From the NCBI GenBank assembly GCA_016283095.1, contig JAEEMG010000002.1, forward strand, positions 1 through 64,000: a DNA stretch of 64,000 nt. The letters run 5' to 3'. Below, piece after piece: positions 46,156 to 54,797 of the stretch (the stretch's first letter is position 1; every line of letters begins with the position of its first letter). The DNA comes from Paludibacteraceae bacterium (GTDB lineage Bacteria; Bacteroidota; Bacteroidia; Bacteroidales; Paludibacteraceae). A program made the position numbers and the translations under genes. The notes under the pieces were generated by a model, which searched no databases, was not told the DNA's origin, and saw only the letters and a list, made by a program, of their open reading frames with translations.

Positions 46156-46626
46156 TTACTCATCCTTATAATCCTGCTCATTCAAGAATTCCACTTTCAC
46201 GCCAGCGCGTTCCAGTAGATCGATACCATCAGTAAGACGGTATTTCTCAGAATAGACGACACGTTTGATACCAGCCTGGATAATCAGTTTGGCGCACTCG
46301 ATGCAAGGCGACGCAGTGACATAAAGAGTAGCGCCGTCGCTGCTGTTGTTGCTTTGGGCAACCTTAGCGATAGCGTTAGCCTCAGCGTGAAGCACGTAAG
46401 GGAAAGTGGTGTCGTTTTCATCCTCACAAACATTAGGGAATCCTGAAGGAGTGCCATTATATCCATCAGAGATAATAGTCTTGTCCTTCACAAGAAGAGC
46501 CCCCACCTGACGACGTTTGCAATATGAGTTTTCAGCCCATATTCTTGCCATTCGTATATAACGATAGTCAATTTTTTTCTGTTTGTCTGGATTCATAGGT
46601 TTATCTTTTTCTGTATCCATGTCCAT
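46156..46626 (-). CDS. dCMP deaminase family protein
   Basis: 156 residues. Zinc-dependent cytidylate deaminase fold: GALLVKDKTIISDGYNGTPSGFPNVCED, then LHAEANAIAKVAQ with the catalytic Glu and zinc His, and ASPCIECAKLIIQAGIKRVVYSE with the two zinc Cys. Makes dUMP from dCMP for thymidylate synthesis. Start codons at residues 1, 3 and 11 are all possible; with the promoter box at 46647 the one at residue 11 (46596) would leave a more normal leader. First gene of the operon with the protease and menA. Confidence 0.92.
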   Translation of the reverse strand: MDMDTEKDKPMNPDKQKKIDYRYIRMARIWAENSYCKRRQVGALLVKDKTIISDGYNGTPSGFPNVCEDENDTTFPYVLHAEANAIAKVAQSNNSSDGATLYVTASPCIECAKLIIQAGIKRVVYSEKYRLTDGIDLLERAGVKVEFLNEQDYKDE

Positions 46627-46646
46627 TACCAGTCAATTATATTAGG

Positions 46647-46680
46647 CAAATATAAAACAAGGATTATAATTATCTGCAAA
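46647..46680 (-). promoter_or_regulatory. putative promoter of dcd-like/ctp/menA operon
   Basis: Minus strand: TATATTTG (46654-46647), with TTTG (46680-46677) 22 nt upstream, slightly more than the ideal spacing. A second possible -7 box (TATTTTTG) covers 46684-46677. Confidence 0.5.
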
Positions 46681-46755
46681 AATAAAATAAAAGTGTGGAA
46701 AAATCAGCATTTTGCAAAAAAAGGAAAAAACGGAGGTAAAAAAACATCATTAAAG

Positions 46756-46786
46756 TTTGTGAGAAACAAAAAATAGACTACCTTTG
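46756..46786 (+). promoter_or_regulatory. promoter of tRNA-Gly-Leu-Phe operon
   Basis: TTTG (46756-46759), 19 nt, TACCTTTG (46779-46786); same element as in front of tRNA-Pro. Confidence 0.88.
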
Positions 46787-46821
46787 CACTCGCAAAAGAA
46801 AAACAGCGTTCTTTTACATAA

Positions 46822-46894
<73 letters not shown>

Positions 46895-46909
46895 CATCTA
46901 CAAGATGAT

Positions 46910-46994
46910 GCCCTGATGGTGGAATTGGTAGACACGCAGGACTTAAAATCCTGTAATCATTGCGATTGTACGGGTTCAAGTCCCGTTCGGGGCA
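46910..46994 (+). tRNA. tRNA-Leu (TAA)
   Basis: Class II tRNA with long variable arm. Acceptor GCCCTGA/TCGGGGC (one G-T pair), anticodon stem CAGGA/TCCTG with loop CTTAAAA (anticodon TAA). 15 nt after tRNA-Gly. Confidence 0.95.
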
Positions 46995-47022
46995 CATATT
47001 TGTTTAGAGAAAGAAAAAAATT

Positions 47023-47095
47023 GGTGCCATAGCTCAGTTGGTAGAGCAAAGGACTGAAAATCCTTGTGTCCCCGGTTCGATTCCTGGTGGTACCA
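47023..47095 (+). tRNA. tRNA-Phe (GAA)
   Basis: Acceptor GGTGCCA/TGGTACC, anticodon stem AAGGA/TCCTT with loop CTGAAAA (anticodon GAA), T loop GTTCGAT. Last tRNA before the terminator. Confidence 0.96.
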
Positions 47096-47104
47096 CACAA
47101 AATA

Positions 47105-47133
47105 AAAGCAGAACATAAGTTCTGCTTTTTTTA
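47105..47133 (+). terminator. terminator of the tRNA operon
   Basis: AAAGCAGAAC (47105-47114) pairs with GTTCTGCTTT (47119-47128), loop ATAA, then T run. Confidence 0.9.
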
Positions 47134-47193
47134 TTTCCCCAAAAACAAAAAAATGGATTTCCATCAAAAGATGAGAATCCATAAAAATCACCA

Positions 47194-47664
47194 CTATTTC
47201 AATTTCTCAAAATCCGTCAGATCATTCTGGTTGATGATTCTCAACAGCGCAGGCATGCCATAGTCTTCATAATAAGCATACACCTCATCGAACGGATCCG
47301 TGTCGATAATATATTCGGAGATCGTTTTCATCAATGTGTCGTTCCAATCGTCATGACTGATGGATGTACACACCATATTTCTATATTCATAGACATATCT
47401 GCTTGACAATCTGTAATAATCTCCTGTGATTTTCTCTATATCTTCTTTGTTGGATGGCCAAATATAACTGGTGTCTATCCTTTTAACTTCTGTATCGGAG
47501 CTGTCGTAATTTTGCATGCACAACCTGACAAGCATGACACTGTCTGAGTAGTCTTTCTTCATCTTCACCACATAACCATCCGGCACACCATCCTCTGGAC
47601 AACCACACATAAAGATCGGCATCGAAGCAATCGCCGAATACATAATTTTTTTCGCTAGTCTCAT
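47194..47664 (-). CDS. hypothetical lipoprotein
   Basis: 156 residues. N-terminal hydrophobic stretch ending in a lipobox (MPIFMCGC) followed by PEDGVPDG. The mature part is mostly polar with many Asp and Tyr (VKRIDTSYIW, SEYIIDTDPFDEVYAYYED). No family recognised. Single gene downstream of tamB and convergent with the tRNA operon. Confidence 0.7.
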   Translation of the reverse strand: MRLAKKIMYSAIASMPIFMCGCPEDGVPDGYVVKMKKDYSDSVMLVRLCMQNYDSSDTEVKRIDTSYIWPSNKEDIEKITGDYYRLSSRYVYEYRNMVCTSISHDDWNDTLMKTISEYIIDTDPFDEVYAYYEDYGMPALLRIINQNDLTDFEKLK

Positions 47665-47745
47665 TTTTTATGATATTAAAGTTGTAGCACAAAATTAAAT
47701 ATTTTCCTCCAAATCAAGAAGCTTGAGATTTAATATGGAGTTTTT

Positions 47746-50700
47746 CTACTTCTTCCTCCTCAACAGTTCCCTGAATGTGTCAGCCTCTTTCGTTACGATG
47801 AAGCCAAGGCCTTCGGTGCTTGTGCCCGAACGGTAGAATTCGGTGTTGGTGTGGCGATAACCTTTCAGACGCAATGTTCCGCTCTTATTCAGTTTATACT
47901 CCAAGTCGAAATTCTTGGTAAGTTCATCGTCAGCATTTGTATTGGAATTGTTCTGATATCCGAAATCGGTGCTGAAGATCAAACGGTCGTTGAAGAAGGA
48001 GCGTGAAAGGGAAAGGCTCATCTCCATGTCACTTCCGTCTGCCTGGGCCGACGACATATCCGCGCCGATTGTCCAGCTGCTTCCAAGCACATCGCCAAAG
48101 AGTGTGTTCATTCCGTTGGAAATGCTCGACGATACGATAGATGTGAGCATGCTTGAGCCGACGTTGGTGCTCTGCGACGACGATACTGGATAGAATGTAC
48201 CGAATCCAAGTATGTAGGCGAACTCTCTGATTTTCAAGTCATCGGTATTTATGATTCCTTGCAGACGGTTGTTGAGATCGTCTCCTGCATTCGGTAACGT
48301 GACATCATAGGAAAGATTAAACTTATCCATTGTGCCGTTGATGCCCAGACGTGCACCCACAGTCTGTCGTGTGTTTGTCAGAGTCGGGTCATTAGCGAAT
48401 GATTCGTCGAGTGTGGCAAGATCGGCACGAGTGGTATAGAGAGCCGACAGATCAAATCTGAGTGACTCTATCCTTCCTCCCACATTGATCGTACCACCCT
48501 TCTCTATGGCAAAAGTCTTCTGCGGAAGACTGGAAATCTTCATCTTCAGCTGTCCCTCATCTATTATATAGTCGCCATAAAGTTTTATCTCATCTGATGT
48601 TGTAGTGTATTCGACGCGGATGTTTCCACCACCCTTCAACGAACATTTATCTCCGGATGTTCGAGAGAGAACCACCGTCATCTCTGTGTTGTCGGTCACT
48701 TTTAGATCCACACTCGCATCTATGTTGAACTTCGTCTCATCGTACTTATTTCTCAGCTCGACAGTGTCCTCATGCGACACGAACACTATAGTCGAGTATT
48801 CCGAGGCAGACGACGCGCTCTCCGGCAGCACCACCGTCATCACAGCGCTCTCCCCCGTCGACACATTTCCACGGATTGACGCTCCGTCCGCGTCTCCAGC
48901 CACACGAATACGTCCATCAGCGGTCAGTTTGCCATACACCATCTCATCCTTGTTCTTAGGATTATTGAGCAGTATGAAATCATTGAGAGTCAGAGTAGCC
49001 AGATACTTCGGATTCTTGAAATTATGGTGCTGGACATTACAGTCCAAATTCGCCACACGTCCATAATCGTCCACGATCTTCGCATTCTTGATGGTCATGC
49101 TCGTAGGCGTAAACAGGATACTGTCGTTCACACGGTAAGAGGCTTTGTTGACCTTCACCTTCGCCAGCACATTGTCGAGATAAATATAACCCTTCACCTC
49201 AGGCTCCGACACCTTGCCTGAGACATCAATCTTGGCTGAGACTTTTCCCGTCAACTTGTCAAGATAATCATCTATCATCATCTGGGCTGTCTCCAACGGG
49301 AATTCCTTGACCGTGAATTTCAACATCAGAGAATCATTTCCGGGCGACACAATTCCTCCTGCAGTAGCCACAACTGCAGAGTCTCTGGATATTGAGATCC
49401 TTGTGCCCACCGCCTTCCTTTCCGGATTCCAGCCGCATCGCAGGCTCACGTCGCCGACCCATATTGAATCTATGGCAAGCGAATCCACACGGAGATTCTT
49501 GGTGCCGAAACGTGGCATGTCTCCCATCAATCCCTTCGCCATCACATCTCCTGTGATGAAGCCAGAGAACGGGAATCCCATTCGTAATTTGGAAATCACA
49601 CTCGATATGGACATGCTGTCGAACGAGATTTTCAGAGAGTCGTTCACACTCTTGCCAACCGCTCCGTCCACAAGAAGGATCTGTCGTGAGTCCTCCGTCA
49701 AACCAAAATGTTCGATTTTCGTATAGCCATCCTGCTTTGTCGTAATCACCGACGGCTCAAAACCGATGAGCAGGTCACGAAGCAGAAGGTCGCTCGGCAT
49801 AAAGAACGTCTTCAGCAGGATTTCTTTCGTGACAGAGTCTTTAGGGAATGTGAGCAACGCTTTGATATCTCCCTCAATCTTCTGCTCCTCATCGAAATTA
49901 TCATACACAAATGTGGTAAGAGCCACATCGTTCTCCAACTCTGTCGAGAGATCAAACTTTATCGGTTTCATTTCGTTGGCATACACTATCGTCTGAATAT
50001 CACCAACATACATCTTATCCTTCTGTTTGAACGAGAAATCTATATCTTTTGCCACGATCCCATTGTAGACAATACTGTCGGCTTTTACAAACGCTCCCAT
50101 CCTGCTCAACGAATCGGAGATGTTGAATGCCATCTTCATCCCGGTCACCGTCATCGGGATACCGAAGAATCCACAGACCGGAGCCACATCCTTCACATCA
50201 ATATTCAAATCAAAATCATTATTGTATATAGTAGTGTCGACTTCCTCCAGGATCTTATGGTCGAAAAACGTAGGAAGATACGGATGAAGGATATTCACCA
50301 CACTCGCCTCTACAGAATTGACATCATACCGTCCGCCAAAAGTGACATCCAGCAGACGTGATCTCAACTGTACCTGACGATGCGAATCTCTGTCGTCGGA
50401 CGATAACGTGATCTTTCCGACATCAAGAGTCTTCTTCCCATTAGTCACTACCAAAGAGTCGATGTCCACCTGGCCGACAGCATCGTTGAGCGACGACATG
50501 ATTGTACGTCCGTCAACATTGAGGGATATAGCAAGATCACTCCATGTGGAATCCATGACGCCAAGCTTGTAAGGAGAAAAATCCTTCACCCCTCCATTCA
50601 ACAAATAGATATTCTTTTCCGACGGGATAAACGAAGCAGACAGAGCTGCCGTTCCGAACGGCTCTTCAAATGAGATGTCGGCAGTGGCAGACTCCGATGA

Positions 50701-52161
50701 ATATGATGCTTTATCTATCTTCAGCGACGTCGCCACTATCTTATCATAAGCAAAATATGGCACGGCACCCGTGGCTCGCACAATCAGACCGGTGTCTGAG
50801 ACACTGAGATTAGCATCGACATCAAGTTTAGCTTTCAGACGTGTGGTGTCTCCGATCAGTTTGGCTATATCAGCAGTGTCAGTGGCAAGTGTAGCCAAGA
50901 CATTCAGCACGTCGGCATTCTTATTATATATAAGTTTTCCCTCACTCTTCAATTTGGTGACGGGAGTGTTAGCCCCCAAATTAAAATTCAGGCCGCATGG
51001 TTTTCCGTTTGCCTTCAGGTTAGTCGCAAATGGGAAAAGCCTCTTGACAATATCATTTTTGGTCAACGAAGTATCCACCATAGTGAGGACATCTCCATTG
51101 TCGGCGGATATTAAAAGATCTGCCTTATAATAAGAGTTTGCATAATCGTAGCAATCGCTCATCGAAGCCACCGCATGCAGTGAGGCATCCTCACAATCCA
51201 CCTGAAGCACACTCACATCCACCGTCGGCAGATTTCCTTTTGCCGACATATACAGGTTGATTGGCGAGTGGTATTGAGCCAAAGCTGGGACGAAAGGAGC
51301 AATCTCGGAAAGCACCACCGTCGACGGCGCGATATCCACATTATATTCTCCACGATGGACTGCGTCGTCAATATTGTCGAGAATCGCAGGATATGTCCAG
51401 GCGACATCGTTGATTGTCAACGACGATTTAGGAGTCTGGAGATAGATCTGTTTTGATGAGAATCCATCCGTCAGCATAGCGAAATCAAGGACTTTCAAAT
51501 CATTGATTCTGACGTGGGTAAGATCATCAAACGCAGAGAGTTGGGAGATCTCAGCCCGAAGATTGTCGGTGCGTATTGATTTCAGATATCCTGCGATCAG
51601 GACATCAGATAGATGTATATGGTTGTAGTCGAACACCCCAGGTTGGGTATACGAGCTGTCAATGATGTCATATTTCAGGGTTCCCCGTTTGAGGGAAATA
51701 TCAGACAACTCCATGTCGAATTTCGACGGAGTAGTGTCGACCTCAGTTGTATCAGTCGACGAGAATGCGTCTATGAGATACTCAAAATTATATACGTCAG
51801 CATTGCTCGAGACGTAGATTTTGAAACTGTCGAGAGCCACCTTCGACAGAGTAAGTTTGGAATCACACCAAACAGTCACCGGGTTGAAACCGGCCTCCAA
51901 TCTTTGTATGTAGGCAAGAGTATCCTTATTGCAATCGGGAAGATAGAGATCCTCCATCACAATATTACCCTTGAAATTGATGCCGACGTAGCCTACGGAG
52001 ATGTCGACACCAAACTGAGATTTTAGTTCATCGGTCACTTTCTGAGTAAGAGAGGTCTGGAAAGACGGAATTGTGAGCAAACCACATAACAACAAAAGCA
52101 ACAGCAGGATTATTCCCACCGTTGCCAATGTTATCTTTAATATTTTTCCAGCCACTCCCAT
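47746..52161 (-). CDS. tamB: translocation/assembly module protein TamB (DUF490)
   Basis: 1471 residues, TamB-like envelope-spanning protein of the AsmA/lipid-transfer (bridge-like) group. N-terminal membrane anchor (LATVGIILLLLLLLCGLLTI), then SFQTSLTQKVTDELKSQFGVDISVGYVGI and a long beta-helical body of repetitive strands, ending in the conserved DUF490 domain (GNIRVEYTTTSDEIKLYGDYIIDEGQLKM to FSTDFGYQ and the end FIVTKEADTFRELLRRKK). Implicated in outer-membrane biogenesis: lipid transport or autotransporter insertion with TamA. It follows the rhodanese-like gene by 13 nt. Confidence 0.92.
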   Translation of the reverse strand: MGVAGKILKITLATVGIILLLLLLLCGLLTIPSFQTSLTQKVTDELKSQFGVDISVGYVGINFKGNIVMEDLYLPDCNKDTLAYIQRLEAGFNPVTVWCDSKLTLSKVALDSFKIYVSSNADVYNFEYLIDAFSSTDTTEVDTTPSKFDMELSDISLKRGTLKYDIIDSSYTQPGVFDYNHIHLSDVLIAGYLKSIRTDNLRAEISQLSAFDDLTHVRINDLKVLDFAMLTDGFSSKQIYLQTPKSSLTINDVAWTYPAILDNIDDAVHRGEYNVDIAPSTVVLSEIAPFVPALAQYHSPINLYMSAKGNLPTVDVSVLQVDCEDASLHAVASMSDCYDYANSYYKADLLISADNGDVLTMVDTSLTKNDIVKRLFPFATNLKANGKPCGLNFNLGANTPVTKLKSEGKLIYNKNADVLNVLATLATDTADIAKLIGDTTRLKAKLDVDANLSVSDTGLIVRATGAVPYFAYDKIVATSLKIDKASYSSESATADISFEEPFGTAALSASFIPSEKNIYLLNGGVKDFSPYKLGVMDSTWSDLAISLNVDGRTIMSSLNDAVGQVDIDSLVVTNGKKTLDVGKITLSSDDRDSHRQVQLRSRLLDVTFGGRYDVNSVEASVVNILHPYLPTFFDHKILEEVDTTIYNNDFDLNIDVKDVAPVCGFFGIPMTVTGMKMAFNISDSLSRMGAFVKADSIVYNGIVAKDIDFSFKQKDKMYVGDIQTIVYANEMKPIKFDLSTELENDVALTTFVYDNFDEEQKIEGDIKALLTFPKDSVTKEILLKTFFMPSDLLLRDLLIGFEPSVITTKQDGYTKIEHFGLTEDSRQILLVDGAVGKSVNDSLKISFDSMSISSVISKLRMGFPFSGFITGDVMAKGLMGDMPRFGTKNLRVDSLAIDSIWVGDVSLRCGWNPERKAVGTRISISRDSAVVATAGGIVSPGNDSLMLKFTVKEFPLETAQMMIDDYLDKLTGKVSAKIDVSGKVSEPEVKGYIYLDNVLAKVKVNKASYRVNDSILFTPTSMTIKNAKIVDDYGRVANLDCNVQHHNFKNPKYLATLTLNDFILLNNPKNKDEMVYGKLTADGRIRVAGDADGASIRGNVSTGESAVMTVVLPESASSASEYSTIVFVSHEDTVELRNKYDETKFNIDASVDLKVTDNTEMTVVLSRTSGDKCSLKGGGNIRVEYTTTSDEIKLYGDYIIDEGQLKMKISSLPQKTFAIEKGGTINVGGRIESLRFDLSALYTTRADLATLDESFANDPTLTNTRQTVGARLGINGTMDKFNLSYDVTLPNAGDDLNNRLQGIINTDDLKIREFAYILGFGTFYPVSSSQSTNVGSSMLTSIVSSSISNGMNTLFGDVLGSSWTIGADMSSAQADGSDMEMSLSLSRSFFNDRLIFSTDFGYQNNSNTNADDELTKNFDLEYKLNKSGTLRLKGYRHTNTEFYRSGTSTEGLGFIVTKEADTFRELLRRKK

Positions 52162-52174
52162 CAGAATCAGCTTT

Positions 52175-52696
52175 TTATTCCTTTACGTCAGGATAGCTAT
52201 TCAAGAAATCTGAAGTTTTTCCCATCAATAGATAAACTTTTTGTTTACCCCAACCCATTGCCGAAATTCTTCCAGCAACATGAAGCATAAGAGTTGAAGC
52301 TCCGTTATCTGTAAGAAGAATGAATTTTGAATGATCAGGATCAAGTCTCTCCACCTCCTTGTAGATAAACTCATCATCATAGTAGAAAGCATCATCATTT
52401 TCAAGAGGAATTGAAATCGCTCTCACTACATGACCGGCTTTATATTCCTTAGCCGAACGAGTGTCGATTACAATTGTCGTTTCGGGAGCGTTATTAGTCA
52501 AACCTTTGTAAAAAGCATCCGATGATGCACCTGACATTTGGTCGACTGGACCTCCAGATTCACGATTTGGGTCTAAGATAAAAACATCTTTTTTGCTTTT
52601 TGAATCTTCCTCCTCATCATGTTTACAAGACGAAATCGAAACGGTAGCAACAGCTGCAACAGCTGCAAAAATTAAAGTCCTAAAAAATCTTTTCAT
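52175..52696 (-). CDS. rhodanese-like lipoprotein lacking the catalytic cysteine
   Basis: 173 residues. Signal peptide with a lipobox ending SISSC at Cys24 and an acidic segment DEEEDS. A rhodanese fold follows (TTIVIDTRSAKEYKAGHVVRAISIPLEN, then FILLTDNGASTLMLHVAGRISAMGW, KVYLLMGKTSDFLNS). The active-site loop reads LLTDNGAST where active rhodaneses have a Cys, so sulfurtransfer is unlikely; a binding or sensing role is more plausible. Immediately upstream of tamB, probably co-transcribed. Confidence 0.85.
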   Translation of the reverse strand: MKRFFRTLIFAAVAAVATVSISSCKHDEEEDSKSKKDVFILDPNRESGGPVDQMSGASSDAFYKGLTNNAPETTIVIDTRSAKEYKAGHVVRAISIPLENDDAFYYDDEFIYKEVERLDPDHSKFILLTDNGASTLMLHVAGRISAMGWGKQKVYLLMGKTSDFLNSYPDVKE

Positions 52697-52721
52697 GATA
52701 TATATGATTTAAAATTCCTTA

Positions 52722-52729
52722 CAAATATA
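52722..52729 (-). promoter_or_regulatory. putative promoter -7 box for rhodanese-like gene and tamB
   Basis: Minus strand reads TATATTTG, 26 bp before the rhodanese-like gene; no -33 match seen. Confidence 0.4.
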
Positions 52730-52764
52730 ATATTTTAAACGACTTTTATACTCTGATGGCTATT

Positions 52765-53763
52765 TTATTCATAGAATGTCTTAGTAAAAGGCACATAACG
52801 AGTCTGCCCCAACACCTTTTTCTTCCAGAACGCAGTAAGGAATCCAGCACCATAGCCAAACAGCTGTATGAAACTGGTGCCGATGCTTAGCAACGCGACG
52901 TGGATGGATTTCGTCGTCGCCAATGAATGAAGGAAAATCAACGCAAGATAACAAGGCACCACAAGAGCGAATCCCCACCATACGAATATGCCTAGAAGAA
53001 TGCTGACAGGCACAGCCAACGTGAATGCGGCAGGAAGCATGTGAACCAGTTTCATGGCTCCTTTGTGACGTTCAGATAGGGCGATACGTGCAGTGCCCGA
53101 GCAGAACACCTGTTTGAAGAACGACTTGAATGTGTTGCGACGCTTGTGAAACACAAATGCATCAGGCACGAGCCCCACAGTGCAACCGCTCTCCACCACT
53201 CTCATGCTGAAATCCACGTCTTCACCATAACGCATATCCGCATAGCCATTGATATTATCAAAGACGCTGCGACGCACACCGAGGTTGAAACTGCGTGGAT
53301 AGAACTTATCCATCTTCTTCTTTCCTCCACGGATACCTCCCGTCGTCAGGATTGAAGTCATCGAATACGAAATCGCCTTTTGGATAGGAGTAAAATCCTC
53401 ATGCTCACGGTCGGGACCTCCGAAACAGTCTAGAGGCTCTTTCTCCAAGTGAGCCATCAGACTCTCAAAATAAGTGTCGGGAAGAATCGCGTCTGAATCA
53501 AAGAAAATAAGATACTCGCCAGTAGCCAGTTTGGCACCAGTGTTACGAGCTCCACCCGGACCCGTATTATCCTGATAATGGTAAACGATATTTAGACGAT
53601 CGGCAAAAGCGGCCACCTCGTTTTCGCATCTCTTTTTTGATCCATCCTCCACAATAATCACCTCAACATCACACTGAACAGTCTGCCTTGTGAGCGACTC
53701 CAACAGTTCAACCACCTCATCGGGACGATTGTAGACAGGTATTATGACTGAAAATTTACTCAT
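52765..53763 (-). CDS. family 2 glycosyltransferase with membrane segments
   Basis: 332 residues. GT-A nucleotide-sugar fold: FSVIIPVYNRPDEVVELLESL, VEVIIVEDGSK, GGARNTGAKLATGEYLIFFDSD (DxD) and YGEDVDFSMRVVESG. C-terminal membrane segments at about 240-310 (AFTLAVPVSILLGIFVWWGFALVVPCYLALIF). Acts on the inner face of the inner membrane; acceptor unknown. 68 nt upstream of the rhodanese-like gene. Confidence 0.9.
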   Translation of the reverse strand: MSKFSVIIPVYNRPDEVVELLESLTRQTVQCDVEVIIVEDGSKKRCENEVAAFADRLNIVYHYQDNTGPGGARNTGAKLATGEYLIFFDSDAILPDTYFESLMAHLEKEPLDCFGGPDREHEDFTPIQKAISYSMTSILTTGGIRGGKKKMDKFYPRSFNLGVRRSVFDNINGYADMRYGEDVDFSMRVVESGCTVGLVPDAFVFHKRRNTFKSFFKQVFCSGTARIALSERHKGAMKLVHMLPAAFTLAVPVSILLGIFVWWGFALVVPCYLALIFLHSLATTKSIHVALLSIGTSFIQLFGYGAGFLTAFWKKKVLGQTRYVPFTKTFYE

Positions 53764-54056
53764 ATTCTATATTGTATTCCGTAGACGCAAAAATACTATA
53801 TTTTATTGGAATAATTCGTAACAATGTCAAATTGTAGGGATATTAACAAGCTATTTAAGCTTAATTAAAATATTTAGCCATAAAGTTTACTCTGCTATAA
53901 AAACCAGGATTATTAAGGTCGGAACGCCCTAATCTCACCTCAAGTGCGAGCCGTAGGCGAACACATTGAAACAAAGGGGAACGATCTACCTCTACATTTT
54001 ATCCAATACTATCGTGCAAAAAACATGAATCTGTTAAAATATTCGGATTGATTTTA
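53764..54056. other. intergenic region with interspersed repeat
   Basis: No gene seen. 53905-53964 carries repeat copy B; the rest is AT-rich. Confidence 0.6.
53905..53964 (-). repeat. interspersed repeat, copy B
   Basis: On the minus strand it reads TTCGCCTACGGCTCGC, ACTTGAGGTGA, then GATTAGGGCGTTCCGACCTT and AATAATCCTG, matching copy A at 43327-43377 at nearly every position apart from an extra ~11 nt. Confidence 0.8.
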
Positions 54057-54064
54057 TATCTTTG
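54057..54064 (+). promoter_or_regulatory. putative promoter -7 box
   Basis: TATCTTTG, 28 bp before the ATG at 54093. It lies downstream of the in-frame ATG at 54048, so that ATG cannot be the start if this promoter is used. Confidence 0.55.
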
Positions 54065-54092
54065 GGCTAAATCTATTAAAGATAAGATATTC

Positions 54093-54692
54093 ATGAGACT
54101 ACGTCTATTTCATTTCATCATATTTTTCGGCTGTACTTGCGGCCAGATAAGTTACGCTGCTGAGACAGAAACTGCTGTTTCTCAATCAACAGAGCAAAAA
54201 TATTCCGCCACATTCGGAGAAAGCACCGTCTACTTCACCACACAAAACGCCCAAGAGCAGTTTGTCAAAATGACGAAAAAATACAGAGCATACCAGCAGT
54301 ATGCAGAAAACATTTCTGTCAACTTGATGAATACTCTTAAGGAGACGCGTACTGAATTAGAGCAGGCCAAAGAGGCTGCAACAAACGACAAAGGCTGCAA
54401 CACACAAAGAGCCACTTCGTATCTGACAAAGTTGAAGAACCAGCTGAAGGATATGTTTGAAGCATCCGAAAACATGCGTAAAGCTTACGATTATGTGTCG
54501 CAAGTAGAAGTCGCAATAAGTGGCATGAACATCTCAAATGATGATACAGGAGAAAGAAACCGTTACTGGGAAGAGTGCAAAGATGCCTTCAACAATTGTA
54601 TAGATGCTATCAAAGATGCCCGCAACGAGGTCAATCTAAAAAGAGATGAATATTTTGTTCAGATAAACAACATCATAGAGAGCAAGAAATAA
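54093..54692 (+). CDS. exported coiled-coil protein of unknown function
   Basis: 199 residues from the ATG at 54093, chosen because of the promoter box at 54057 and because a signal peptide (MRLRLFHFIIFFGCTCGQISYAA) starts there. The mature protein is almost all helix with long charged heptads (KKYRAYQQYAENISVNLMNTLKETRTELEQAKEAA, KLKNQLKDMFEASENMRKAYDYVSQVE). No family recognised. Single gene with its own terminator. Confidence 0.75.
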   Translation: MRLRLFHFIIFFGCTCGQISYAAETETAVSQSTEQKYSATFGESTVYFTTQNAQEQFVKMTKKYRAYQQYAENISVNLMNTLKETRTELEQAKEAATNDKGCNTQRATSYLTKLKNQLKDMFEASENMRKAYDYVSQVEVAISGMNISNDDTGERNRYWEECKDAFNNCIDAIKDARNEVNLKRDEYFVQINNIIESKK

Positions 54693-54710
54693 TCAATACG
54701 TCATATCACA

Positions 54711-54750
54711 ATGTAGAGACACCGCAACGCGATGTCTCTACATTTTTTTT
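54711..54750 (+). terminator. terminator after the coiled-coil gene
   Basis: ATGTAGAGACA (54711-54721) pairs with TGTCTCTACAT (54733-54743), followed by eight T. The hairpin shares the GTAGAGAC/GTCTCTAC core with the repeats at 213-430. Confidence 0.9.
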
Positions 54751-54797
54751 AATGCCAATCACGTCGATAGGCATTTATTTTTTTCTGAAATTCAAAA

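Noticed and set aside
54048-54092. extended start of the coiled-coil gene
   Set aside because: The promoter box lies inside it and the signal peptide begins at 54093.
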